Positions 29,362 through 38,238 of a stretch of 64,000 nt of DNA are shown here, one piece after another. The notes beneath the pieces are model-generated. The model worked only from the letters and a program-made list of their open reading frames with translations, searched no databases and was not told where the DNA came from. Within the stretch, counting starts at the first letter, position 1; each line of letters begins with the position of its first letter. The translations under genes and the position numbers were made by a program. Origin of the DNA: Allorhodopirellula solitaria (GTDB lineage Bacteria > Planctomycetota > Planctomycetia > Pirellulales > Pirellulaceae); the NCBI RefSeq assembly GCF_007859855.1, contig NZ_SJPK01000004.1:186001-250000 (forward strand). Reading direction: 5' to 3'.

Positions 29362-30789
29362 CTACTCTTTGCGTACCGCAAGTCGCGCGTTCATCTGATC
29401 GAGCGTCGCCCGGAGCAGTCTGGCTAACTCCTCCGCCAACTGGGGCTGAGTGCCGCTGAGGTCGTGCTGCTCGGAGACGTCGGAACTCAAATCGTACAGT
29501 TCAATCCGCTGATCCTCGTAGAACTGCAACAATTTGTATTGTCCGCGGCGGACCGCTGACTGGGGTCGTGTTTTACTAACCGCAAAATCATTGACGCCCA
29601 CCTCGTCCAACGCTGCGACGTAACCGGTTTCGGGATGATAGTAGGGAAACGACCAAACGAGCTCCCGATCGAAATCGGTTTCAGGATCCGACAGCAGAGG
29701 TACCAAGCTGGTCCCATCGCCACCGTCGGCCTGTGCGCCAGCAACATCCGTCAAGGTTGGCAACAGGTCGTATCCGATCACGGGTGTATCACACTGAGAT
29801 CCAGCCTCGATCTTGGCAGGCCAGCGGGCAATCAATGGCACACGGATCCCACCTTCGTAGAGGTTCCATTTGGAGCCTCGCAGCGGAGCGTTCGCGCAGA
29901 ACTCGGGATGCCCACCGTTATCGGACATGAATAGCACCAAGGTGTTGTCAGCCTCTCCCGAGGACTCAATAGCATCGAGCAGGGTCCCCACATGGTGGTC
30001 GAGAGTTTCCACGAAGGCGGCATACTCGAGTCGCTTCTTTCGATTCGTGGCGTCGCTCGGGATGCGGTCTCTGTGCTGATCGACTAGCCAGCGACAACGG
30101 TTCTTCACAGGTGTATGAACATGGTAGAGCGAAACCATGGCGAAGAAGGGCTGCTCATGGGGCTGCCGCAAAAAGTCAGCTGTCGAATCAATGAGAGAAT
30201 CCGTTGGAAAAACTCCGGCGGGTAAGCTCGCTGGTTTCTCCTTCTTCCTCCACGCGTAAGGGTGGTCGCCAAAGTCTTCGACAGCAACCTGAAAACCCTG
30301 TTTCCGCGGCCCATACTCGGGATCCCATGCGAGATACCGCCCGCCAAAATGCTGACTGACATGCCACTTGCCAAAAAACGCCGTCAGATAGTTCTGGTCT
30401 TTTAAATGCTCGGCAATGGTACGCTCCTCCAACGGCAGATTGACCGTCAGCGGCGGGGCCTGCAATGGCACTACCGCGTCGATGCGCTGTTCGCCCGGTT
30501 TGGACTTGGTGACAAACTCGAAATGGTTGCGCGGTACGGTTTTGCCCGTCAGGATGCTCGCCCGAGCGGCTGAACAGATCGGTGCCGGCGAATACGCATC
30601 TGTGAACTTCATCCCTTGAGATGCAAGAGCGTCGATATGGGGGGTGCGGTGGTAAGGATGACCATAGCAACCCAGATCCGACCAACCTAAATCATCCACC
30701 AAGATCAGAACGACCGCCGGAGGAGCTGCGATCGACTGCTGCGACCACGTTGCCAAGAGCAGCAAGACCAAGGCAAAAGGATATCTCAT
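29362..30789 (-). CDS. secreted sulfatase (arylsulfatase family) with CSAAR active-site motif
   Basis: A 475-residue type I sulfatase with signal peptide MRYPFALVLLLLATWSQQSIA. Metal-binding VLILVDDLGWSDLGCYG (Asp32, Asp33) and the C-terminal half (LFMSDNGGHPEFCANAPLRG, then GSKWNLYEGGIRVPLIARWP) are standard. The formylglycine site is PICSAARASILTG: Cys72 is present but the canonical Pro of CxPxR is Ala74. CxAxR variants are accepted by formylglycine-generating enzyme, so activity is expected. It would release sulfate from marine polysaccharides outside the cytoplasm. It converges on the Gfo/Idh/MocA gene. No FGE (sumA/sulfatase-modifying factor) gene is in the window. Confidence 0.93.
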   Translation of the reverse strand: MRYPFALVLLLLATWSQQSIAAPPAVVLILVDDLGWSDLGCYGHPYHRTPHIDALASQGMKFTDAYSPAPICSAARASILTGKTVPRNHFEFVTKSKPGEQRIDAVVPLQAPPLTVNLPLEERTIAEHLKDQNYLTAFFGKWHVSQHFGGRYLAWDPEYGPRKQGFQVAVEDFGDHPYAWRKKEKPASLPAGVFPTDSLIDSTADFLRQPHEQPFFAMVSLYHVHTPVKNRCRWLVDQHRDRIPSDATNRKKRLEYAAFVETLDHHVGTLLDAIESSGEADNTLVLFMSDNGGHPEFCANAPLRGSKWNLYEGGIRVPLIARWPAKIEAGSQCDTPVIGYDLLPTLTDVAGAQADGGDGTSLVPLLSDPETDFDRELVWSFPYYHPETGYVAALDEVGVNDFAVSKTRPQSAVRRGQYKLLQFYEDQRIELYDLSSDVSEQHDLSGTQPQLAEELARLLRATLDQMNARLAVRKE

Positions 30790-30868
30790 TTTCTATCTTT
30801 CGATTCTCTACGCGTGGACCCAAGGAACGATTACTCCCAACAGTCTACGGTATTTCACGAAGAAAAAT

Positions 30869-30884
30869 GGCTCATCCGACAGAA
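30869..30884. repeat. partial copy of the 40.5-kb MITE end
   Basis: GGCTCATCCGACAGAA differs by one base from the first 16 bases of the MITE terminal repeat at 40534, and is preceded by an A-rich AAAAAT as at the MITE. Similarity stops after this point, so it is at most a relic end. The rest of the 216-bp gap between the sulfatase and the next gene has nothing recognisable. Confidence 0.4.
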
Positions 30885-31005
30885 AGATTGCCTGCGGCGC
30901 TGCGATACTGAATCCCGTGTTGCGGTTTGCAATCAGTGCGAGCTGACGACGACTTCCGTATGAATGACTTGCCTTCAAAAGCGTTGGTCTCCTTTCGGAT
31001 CGACT

Positions 31006-31347
31006 CTAAGCCATCCAGTCAGCTTCTTCGGCGTTATCATCGGCTGCTGGCAGGGACAGTTCGTCGTCGAGACCGAGCTGAGAGAACTGTTGATCGCTGA
31101 GTTGAACGTAGCCGAGACCACGGAGGACCTCGAGCACTTCGCTGCAGGTGGGGAACATTCGCCCCGAGTCTTGCTTGTACTCGTCCATCGCCTTCATGAA
31201 TTCGACTTCCTGACCGGAATAGTCACGCTCGCAGGTCGTGGGATCGATGTGCCGGCGGCGTTGCGGTTTGCGACGACGATCGATTGTGCCATTGCTGGCG
31301 ACAGGCGAAGAGGCAGCGAAAGGGGCGTCGATGGTAGAAACAGACAT
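31006..31347 (-). CDS. conserved small protein of unknown function (113 residues)
   Basis: A small soluble protein. The first ~35 residues are polar and basic ([10 protein letters not shown]). The core from residue ~37 reads [20 protein letters not shown] followed by [19 protein letters not shown] and LGYVQL. The core looks strongly structured and resembles a planctomycete-restricted conserved hypothetical protein I recall, with two Cys in TTCERDY and PTCSEVL. The [14 protein letters not shown] segment could be a small helix-turn-helix-like or coiled element, but I do not assign a function. GAGGA lies 7 nt before the ATG. It is divergent from comEC across 148 bp. The short acidic tail ([11 protein letters not shown]) has no signal or membrane segment. 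Confidence 0.75.
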   Translation of the reverse strand: MSVSTIDAPFAASSPVASNGTIDRRRKPQRRRHIDPTTCERDYSGQEVEFMKAMDEYKQDSGRMFPTCSEVLEVLRGLGYVQLSDQQFSQLGLDDELSLPAADDNAEEADWMA

Positions 31348-31495
31348 GCGGGGTCCTCGTGCGATAGGATGGAATAGAGAAGTAGGATCCGACGGATCGA
31401 AACTCCTGGGTCATCAATAATTAGCATGTCGATGGTGTGCATGAGGTAAGGCTGGTGGACTTTGACGGCGAATCAACCGAGAGGGAGCGGCGACC

Positions 31496-34144
31496 TTGCG
31501 GCTTGTAGCGATTCTCGCGATCATCGTTCCAGCATTGCGTCGATTTCTCAGAATCGGTGTGATGAAGAAGTTGCACGCGTTGACCTGGCAACAACCGCTC
31601 ACACTGCTCGCAGCGTTCGCCTGGGCCGGCGTGGGGATCGATCGGACCATGGACCTGGACTCCTCCGTGTGGCTGACGCTATTGGTCGGATCGGCAGCCG
31701 GATTGTTGGTATGCGCGCGATTGCCACAGCGCGGAGAGGGACACTGGCGCGTCGCGCTGGCTGGCATATTGGTGCTGAGTCTCTTTGGGCTGCGAAATCA
31801 CCGCGTCACCGAGGCCTACATGGAGGCCAGCGTCCTCCATGTGCTGAGCGATCACGCCGAACCGATGATCCTGACCGGAACGGTCGATCGCCCGTCGCGT
31901 TTGCAGCGTGACCCGCTCGATGCGATGGAGGGCTGGAACGGTGGCGGGGGAAATCGTGCCGTCGCCGAGGGGTCCTTCCAAACGATTCTTCAAGTGGCCA
32001 TTGAGACGCTGCGAATCGGTTTCGAGCCCCAGCCATTCAGCGGCCGCGTCTTGGTGCGGGTCGATGGGGACTGTGCCGATCTGCGCCCCGGTGACGCGGT
32101 TAAACTGCTAGGTCAGATCTCGCTTTTTGCTCCGCCGACGAACCCCGGTCAACGCGATCTGAGGGAGTGGGCCGCACGCAACGATCTGCACTGCACGTTG
32201 CTCGTTGATGATCTCGAGAATGTCTCGCAGCTCGAGGTCCCCGATGCAGCGTTGGAGTACTCGTGGTGGCAGCGCGGCGGCCGAGTAGTCGCGGGACTGG
32301 CGGCGTCGGCGCGAGAGTCGGTTTTGCAACAAATTGCCCCAGAGCAGCAGGGGCTCGCTCTCGCCCTCGTACTCGGCCAACGCGACTTGCTCGATCGCGA
32401 AACGTCCGAGTCACTGCTCGTCACGGGCACGGCGCACCTGCTCTCGGTCAGTGGTCTGCACCTCGGCATCCTCCTCGTGCTGGCGCGCATCATCGCGGGG
32501 TTGTTGCGGCTACCGCTTTCGCTGCAGTGGATTTTTCTGGCGGCAGTGACGGTGTTCTATGTTGCGATCACCGGCGGTCGCCCGCCGGTTCTGCGGGCCG
32601 CCATTTTATTGGCGACGGTGATTCTATCGACGGCGACCGCCCGACCTCACCATCCGATCAACTCGCTCTCGCTCGCGGCGTTGCTGCTGGCGTGGTGGAT
32701 GCCCGCAGCGGTTTTTAGCGTGGGGATGCAGCTGTCTTTTCTCGCGGTTGCGACCTTACTGACCTGCGGCCGTCCGCGCAGTCGCGGTCAGACCTTGGCC
32801 AGCCAGAGCGTCAACCTTGAGAACCAATTCGATCAGCTCGCACTCGCGTCGATGGGGCGGATGCAGCGGTGGTTGCGATGGTGCGGTGGGGCCGCCATGG
32901 CAGCCTTGTGGTACAGCGGTTGTGTCTCCGCGATCACACTGCCGATTGTCTGGGACCAATTCCATGTGGTCTCACCCATCAGCGTACTCGTCAACGTGGT
33001 GCTGTCGCCGCTGATGGTGGTCGCTCTATCGGCAGGCGTATCCACGGTGCTAGCCGGATGGATCTTTGCCCCCTTGGCCGCTCTGCCCGGCTGGATCTGT
33101 TCGCAGTTTCTAAATGTCATGCGATGGGTCATCGATATTGCTGCGGGAACACCCGGCGGACACTGGTGGTTGCCGAGTCCCACGGCGGCTTGGGTGGCCG
33201 CGTTCTATCTCGGGCTGTTGTTGATCGTGGCAGTGCTTGCGAGGGGACGTCGCCGCACTCCTCTGGTGATCTGGTTCACGGTTTGGTTCACCTCGGCATG
33301 GTGGACCGCGACGACGCCGAGCCCGCTACCTGCCAACACTTACGAGGCAACGTTCGTGGATGTCGGACACGGTACTGCAGCGATCCTACGTCCGAGCCAA
33401 GACGAGATTTGGATGTACGATTGTGGTTGGATGGGCAATTTTCATCAGAGCAGCCGCAAGGTCGACGACGTACTGTGGTCGATGGGGGTCACCCGGCTGC
33501 GGGGGATCATCCTCTCGCACGCTGACGCCGATCACTTCAACGCACTCCCGGGGCTCGTCGAACGATTCTCGATCGGCTGCATCATCACGCCGCCAGACAT
33601 GTTGGCCGGAGAAGGCGCGATGCTGCGACGCACCCGCCACGTCATCGCTGAGCATGGTATTCCGGTCATCGAGGTTGACCGCGATTCAGGGTGGGGCAGC
33701 AATCGGGAATCCGATCACGCAGCACCTTGGCTTCGAGAGGGGCGTGTGTTGCATCCGCCTGCGGAACTGCTCGACGCCTCGGACAACGCCAACTCGCTCG
33801 TACTGGCGATCGAACATGGTGATCGCTCGCTCCTATTGCCAGGCGATCTTGAACCGCCTGGAACCGCCGTCTTGATCTCCACGCCCCGACCGCGACCGGG
33901 CGGCGTGATGATGGCGCCGCATCACGGCAGCTTGCGGATGGACGCCGATGCCGTGTTGCAATGGGCTCGACCGCGTCAGAGCATTGTCAGTGGGGGTAAA
34001 CGGGCTGGCAAACCCGAGGTAACTGAAATGCTCTCCGCTGCCGGTGGGACCGTCCACGTCACGGCGATCGAGGGTGCTATTCGCGTCCGGATCGATGCCA
34101 ATGGGCAGGTAGAGATTTGCTCGTGGTTGGTGGATCCGTGGTGA
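31496..34144 (+). CDS. comEC: ComEC/Rec2-family DNA-uptake channel protein
   Basis: An 882-residue polytopic protein with the full ComEC layout. Residues ~30-100 hold N-terminal helices. An OB-like soluble region (~110-260) contains Cys193 (VDGDCADLRPGD) and Cys233 (NDLHCTLL). The Competence membrane domain follows (~270-610; LLSVSGLHLGILLVLARIIA, AITGGRPPVLRAAILL). The C-terminal metallo-beta-lactamase domain has FVDVGHGTAAIL, LSHADADHFNAL (HxDxDH), SLLLPGDLE and MMAPHHGSL. ComEC carries single-stranded DNA across the inner membrane in transformation. I use the TTG at 31496 because GGGAG lies 8 nt upstream; the ATG at 31562 is a fair alternative (MKKLHALTW). A TlpA-like thioredoxin gene follows 210 bp downstream. 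Confidence 0.93.
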   Translation: MRLVAILAIIVPALRRFLRIGVMKKLHALTWQQPLTLLAAFAWAGVGIDRTMDLDSSVWLTLLVGSAAGLLVCARLPQRGEGHWRVALAGILVLSLFGLRNHRVTEAYMEASVLHVLSDHAEPMILTGTVDRPSRLQRDPLDAMEGWNGGGGNRAVAEGSFQTILQVAIETLRIGFEPQPFSGRVLVRVDGDCADLRPGDAVKLLGQISLFAPPTNPGQRDLREWAARNDLHCTLLVDDLENVSQLEVPDAALEYSWWQRGGRVVAGLAASARESVLQQIAPEQQGLALALVLGQRDLLDRETSESLLVTGTAHLLSVSGLHLGILLVLARIIAGLLRLPLSLQWIFLAAVTVFYVAITGGRPPVLRAAILLATVILSTATARPHHPINSLSLAALLLAWWMPAAVFSVGMQLSFLAVATLLTCGRPRSRGQTLASQSVNLENQFDQLALASMGRMQRWLRWCGGAAMAALWYSGCVSAITLPIVWDQFHVVSPISVLVNVVLSPLMVVALSAGVSTVLAGWIFAPLAALPGWICSQFLNVMRWVIDIAAGTPGGHWWLPSPTAAWVAAFYLGLLLIVAVLARGRRRTPLVIWFTVWFTSAWWTATTPSPLPANTYEATFVDVGHGTAAILRPSQDEIWMYDCGWMGNFHQSSRKVDDVLWSMGVTRLRGIILSHADADHFNALPGLVERFSIGCIITPPDMLAGEGAMLRRTRHVIAEHGIPVIEVDRDSGWGSNRESDHAAPWLREGRVLHPPAELLDASDNANSLVLAIEHGDRSLLLPGDLEPPGTAVLISTPRPRPGGVMMAPHHGSLRMDADAVLQWARPRQSIVSGGKRAGKPEVTEMLSAAGGTVHVTAIEGAIRVRIDANGQVEICSWLVDPW

Positions 34145-34354
34145 GCGGCGGCCGACCGCAGCGACGCGGTGGATCGGCTATACTCGCCGGTATCTCGCTC
34201 GCAAACGGGAACCCGAGCTTCACACTCCAGCCCAGCACGCTCCGGCTGCACTGCAGTGCTACCGCCCCCACGGCCCGTACTCCGTTGACCCCGGCTTATC
34301 TCAATGGGCGTGAGAGCTCCTTCGCATTCACTGTGCTTCAACCTTAGGAATAAC

Positions 34355-35323
34355 ATGCTATTCACATCTCCCTTTCGAGTTCCGCTGCACCGGATTTTGT
34401 CGGCTGCACTACTGACGACAACGTGCTTGGTTCTCCACGCTTCAGCCGACGGCGTCCTCAAACCCGGCTCCAAAGCACCCGACATTGATATCAGTAACTG
34501 GTGGAGTGATGGGGATGGCAATCTCGAACACACGACCAAGTTCCAACCCGGATCAGTCTACGTCATCGAATTCTGGGCGACATGGTGCGGCCCGTGTCTC
34601 GTAGCGATGCCACACCTGAGTGAAATCCAGGACGAATATGCTGACAGAAATGTGCAGATCATCAGTGTCAGCGATGAGCCATCAGAAACTGTACAGGAAT
34701 TCCTTCAGAAAACCGTCCTCGGCAGAGACGACCAGACCTATGAGGAATTGACGAGCAACTATTGCCTGACGAGTGACCCCGACGGTTCAGTTAGCAAGGA
34801 CTACCTGATGGCAGCACGGCAGTCGAGCATCCCGTGTGCGTTCATCGTCGGCAAAACGGGCAACGTCGAATGGATCGGAAACCCGATGAAGCTGGCAAAA
34901 CCGTTGAAAGCAATCGTTGATGGAAACTGGGATCGCCCCGCCTATTTGAAAGAGTACGAATTCCAAATGGCGGCCAGGAGGCGGAACAACGCGTTGCGGA
35001 GTCTGCGAACTGCTGACACCGATACTGAGGATCAAAGCAGCGAGATCCTTCGCAAGCTGGAAGCAGAAAATCGACGCCACGCCGAGGCGGTGCGAGCGAT
35101 TATCGCCCAGGCGCTCGGGCAACCCAGTGCATCAGACAGCACCGGAGAAACCGATTCAGCTGACGAACCTGACGGTGGAGGGCATCGCGGCAAAACGCAG
35201 CGAACAGCGATTCCCCCATTCGCGAGGGCAAGCGACGTGAAGATCTTTACCGAGCAACACCCGCCCAAGGACCTGATGCAGCGGATTGAATCGGGCCGCG
35301 ATCGTGGCGAGGAGAAAAAGTAG
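34355..35323 (+). CDS. exported TlpA-like thioredoxin-domain protein
   Basis: A 322-residue protein with signal peptide (MLFTSPFRVPLHRILSAALL, cleavage near HASA). The thioredoxin/TlpA domain covers residues ~35-190: PGSKAPDIDISNW, active site EFWATWCGPCLVAMPHL with CxxC, NVQIISVSDEPSETV, and the cis-Pro loop SSIPCAFIVGKTGNVEWIG. The residue before the cis-Pro is Ile as in many reductases. The last ~110 residues are a charged helical tail (LRKLEAENRRHAEAVRAI) without known match. The ATG at 34355 follows TTAGGAATAAC, a good ribosome site; an ATG at 34304 in frame is rejected because it would add 17 polar residues. It lies downstream of comEC and converges on the DsbD-like gene, which could supply its electrons. 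Confidence 0.9.
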   Translation: MLFTSPFRVPLHRILSAALLTTTCLVLHASADGVLKPGSKAPDIDISNWWSDGDGNLEHTTKFQPGSVYVIEFWATWCGPCLVAMPHLSEIQDEYADRNVQIISVSDEPSETVQEFLQKTVLGRDDQTYEELTSNYCLTSDPDGSVSKDYLMAARQSSIPCAFIVGKTGNVEWIGNPMKLAKPLKAIVDGNWDRPAYLKEYEFQMAARRRNNALRSLRTADTDTEDQSSEILRKLEAENRRHAEAVRAIIAQALGQPSASDSTGETDSADEPDGGGHRGKTQRTAIPPFARASDVKIFTEQHPPKDLMQRIESGRDRGEEKK

Positions 35324-35329
35324 TGCTGT

Positions 35330-35369
35330 GTCGATTGGATTGACGAAGGATCTCCGCAATCCAATCGAC
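35330..35369. terminator. 13-bp perfect hairpin between convergent genes
   Basis: GTCGATTGGATTG (35330-35342) and CAATCCAATCGAC (35357-35369) are exact inverted repeats around a 14-nt loop, in the 79-bp gap between the stops of the TlpA-like and DsbD-like genes. No T-tract follows on the plus strand; on the minus strand a T5 occurs about 10 nt beyond the stem. Probably a bidirectional terminator. Confidence 0.5.
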
Positions 35370-35402
35370 GTCACAGGGCGGGGTTGGACCGCTATGGAGA
35401 GT

Positions 35403-38156
35403 TCACCTGGTGATGAGCGTCTCGGGCTGGGACACCTTGCGATTGGCGATTCCACTGGACTGGCTCGGGCCGGCTTGGCGGAGGGCGGTAAGCACGTTTT
35501 GCTGCGTAACAAGGTCCCGGAGCAAGATGGGCTGCGTTGGATTATCCCCCGGATAAATCGCCAACAAGGGAATCGATTTGCTCTGCAGCTCGTCGAGCTT
35601 TGCTTTGATTTCAGGGCTACGGTCGGTCCAGTCCGCGTACATCGCCACGGCATCGAGTTCTTCAACGAGGTCCGCCGTCGGTTGGGTATCGATGGCAACG
35701 CCTAGATTGATGATGCAGTTGACGCACCACTTAGCCGTGAAGTCGAGCAGGACCGTCTTGCCTTCGGCTTGCAGTTCCTGCAAGCGGGCTTCATCGTACG
35801 GTTCCCACGCGAGCAACTCCTCCTGGGCTTGCTGATCGGCGGGCACGGGGCCCAGATAATTGAAGGCAAGCACCGAGATCGCAACCGCGACACCGATTCC
35901 AGATACCCAAGCGATCAGCCGGCGTTGGACCGATTGCCACGACGGGGTTTTGCCGATGATCCAGCAACCGAACCAGACACCCATCAGAGCCACAAAGACC
36001 CACATCTTGTCGGCGTCATTGAAAGTGTAGAAAAAGAAGGCGACCGTGGCGAGGAATAGAAACGCCAGGAACTCTTTGAACGTCTCCATCCAGGGACCGG
36101 GCTTGGGCAACCACGCCATCAACCGGGGCCAAATCCCCATGATCACGTAGGGGACCGACATCCCGATGCCGACGACCAAAATCACGATCGTCGATTGCAG
36201 TGGGGGCAGTTTACCGCCGATCAAAGCAAAGATCCCGCCGAGAAATGGACCGCTACAGGGCGTTGACAGCACCGTGGCGAACATGCCCTTGAAAAAGGCT
36301 CCGGTATAGCCCTCACGTTGCTGGAGATCTTGAGCCCCTTTGCTCGACGCCATGCCGGGGGCGGGTAACTCCCACACGCCAAAGTAGCTCAACGCCATCG
36401 CGAACATCAGCACGATCATGGCGATGCGGACCTCCGGGTGCGTGAACATCTCACCCCACGCCATCGAGAACATCACCATCAACACGGCGAGCAAGACGAA
36501 GATCGCCATGATGCCCGAGGCGTAGGAGAAATTCAGAAGGAATGCCCTCCGCCGATCCGAGCCCGCTTGTTGGACAAAACTCATCACCTTCAGACCGACA
36601 ACCGGCAGGACGCAAGGCATGAAATTCAAGATGAATCCACCGAGCAACGCGAAAGCCAGGATCACGGGAAATGTCATCGACGTACCCGAGGATGTTTCCA
36701 CCACGATCGGCGACACGCCGGCCTCGCTATCGCTCTGGCCCACCGTTGCGGGACCGGTAGCCTCGACTCCAGTATCAGCGTTGCTATCGGCACCGCTGTC
36801 GGGAGCGGGTGGGGCGACAGGCTCGATCGTGTCGACCCAATTCGTGTTGCCTGCGAGCGATTTGACTTCACCGAACTTCGCCGAGACAAGCTTCATCTCC
36901 GTCGCGTTGGCACCATCGCTGCTATCCGGCGCACCAGCGGGCTGCACGTTGACGATGGCTTCGAACCGCAAACCTTTCGGTACCAGGCAACTCGCCGATG
37001 TGCAGGCCTGGTAGCCGATGGCTCCCCGGATAGTCTGTTCGCCCGACTGCGCGTCTGCCGGCACCTCGATCGGCATCGTCCAGGTGACTTCCCCGTGGTG
37101 GAATTGATTGACGAGCCCTGGAATGGGTTCCTCTTTGATAATTTCCGCATCGGTAGTTGGCGCAGCGATGCGGAGCCCCGCTTTGTCTTCGATGGCGAAA
37201 TTGGTTGAGAGCGGATCATCGCCCGCCACACCGGGGTATGTGTGATACTCGCCCACCGGGATCGCCGTGAAAACGAGTTTCCCCTGCTGACCAGGGCTCA
37301 GCGTGGGCGGGGTCACGTAGGCGCGCCACTCAATGGCATAGTCGTCCTCTTGGAACAACTTCATTTCCGACGTGTCGACCTTCTCAACCTCGGCCGCCGT
37401 CACCTGGTTCGCAGTTGCCTGAGCACTTGTTTTGGCCAGCGCGGCTGCTTGTAATTCAGGAGCGGCTTGCCCGGTGAACGTGGCCGTCAAGGTTTCATCA
37501 AAGGGTTGGCAAGCCCCTCCGGTTAAGCAAGTCAGGGCGTTGATCTCGACTTGGATTTCGGGAAGTGATTCGGCCGTGAGATCGGCGTCTTGGATCTTCG
37601 CCAACGCAAAGAACTGGACGTTTCCATCGTGCTCCTCAATCGTGATGCCACCGAACTCTTGCGAGACGCTTCGCTTCGGCACCGAGTCGCTACGCCAATC
37701 GCCGACAATCTCCAGCGACTCCGCGTCGACAAGGCTCAACTTCGTCGGCAGCGGCCCGCCGGTTGGCTGCGTCAGCGAATAGATGTGCCAAGGCGACTGT
37801 AAAGTCACGTCGACGGCAATCACAACCGAGTCCGGATGATCGGCGATCGAATGCAACGAAGCCTTTGCCGTGGCGGGATCTTGTTGACCGAAACTGCCCG
37901 GATCGGACTCCCCATAACGCCCCAAAGACAGAGACGGGAACAACCCCGCATCACCTTCATCAGCGTTTGTGGGTGTTACCAGCGGTCCGGCTGACATGCC
38001 CAGCAACAACACCACCCCCATCGTTGCAGCCAACCATGCTGTGCCGAGCGCACGCAATGGAGAACTGACGCGCGGTGCAACTGCGCTGCCTCGCGGCGAG
38101 GATTGAGGGCGTTGAAATCGTTTCAAGTTCGTCCGTTTCATCGGCGGAATCGTCAT
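35403..38156 (-). CDS. DsbD-like thiol:disulfide transporter with two N-terminal DsbD-alpha-type domains
   Basis: A 917-residue inner-membrane protein that carries reducing power from cytoplasmic thioredoxin to the periplasm. After a signal segment (AWLAATMGVVLLLGMSAG) come two periplasmic domains, each with a Cys pair: TCLTGGACQPFDETL (~209) and GYQACTSASCLVPKGL (~383). A Pro/Ala/Asp-rich linker leads to the membrane domain (~495-790), whose redox cysteines sit in NFMPCVLPVVGLKVM (~515) and LSTPCSGPFLGGIFA (~633). A C-terminal thioredoxin domain has FTAKWCVNCIINLGVA (~810) and the cis-Pro loop SKSIPLLAIYP. E. coli DsbD has a single alpha domain, so the tandem arrangement is notable. It converges on the TlpA-like gene, a plausible electron acceptor. 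ATG at 38156 is used; one at 38141 is also possible. Confidence 0.92.
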   Translation of the reverse strand: MTIPPMKRTNLKRFQRPQSSPRGSAVAPRVSSPLRALGTAWLAATMGVVLLLGMSAGPLVTPTNADEGDAGLFPSLSLGRYGESDPGSFGQQDPATAKASLHSIADHPDSVVIAVDVTLQSPWHIYSLTQPTGGPLPTKLSLVDAESLEIVGDWRSDSVPKRSVSQEFGGITIEEHDGNVQFFALAKIQDADLTAESLPEIQVEINALTCLTGGACQPFDETLTATFTGQAAPELQAAALAKTSAQATANQVTAAEVEKVDTSEMKLFQEDDYAIEWRAYVTPPTLSPGQQGKLVFTAIPVGEYHTYPGVAGDDPLSTNFAIEDKAGLRIAAPTTDAEIIKEEPIPGLVNQFHHGEVTWTMPIEVPADAQSGEQTIRGAIGYQACTSASCLVPKGLRFEAIVNVQPAGAPDSSDGANATEMKLVSAKFGEVKSLAGNTNWVDTIEPVAPPAPDSGADSNADTGVEATGPATVGQSDSEAGVSPIVVETSSGTSMTFPVILAFALLGGFILNFMPCVLPVVGLKVMSFVQQAGSDRRRAFLLNFSYASGIMAIFVLLAVLMVMFSMAWGEMFTHPEVRIAMIVLMFAMALSYFGVWELPAPGMASSKGAQDLQQREGYTGAFFKGMFATVLSTPCSGPFLGGIFALIGGKLPPLQSTIVILVVGIGMSVPYVIMGIWPRLMAWLPKPGPWMETFKEFLAFLFLATVAFFFYTFNDADKMWVFVALMGVWFGCWIIGKTPSWQSVQRRLIAWVSGIGVAVAISVLAFNYLGPVPADQQAQEELLAWEPYDEARLQELQAEGKTVLLDFTAKWCVNCIINLGVAIDTQPTADLVEELDAVAMYADWTDRSPEIKAKLDELQSKSIPLLAIYPGDNPTQPILLRDLVTQQNVLTALRQAGPSQSSGIANRKVSQPETLITR

Positions 38157-38238
38157 CTACAAGGGCTTAGAGAAGGGCAGATTGGATGGAGTCGTTGAAA
38201 TGGGGTCCAAAGGGATGCCTTCGAGGGGACCAGCGATT

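Noticed and set aside
36438-37208. 256-codon open frame opposite the DsbD-like gene
   Set aside because: His/Arg/Asp-rich composition typical of an antisense shadow of a GC-rich gene.
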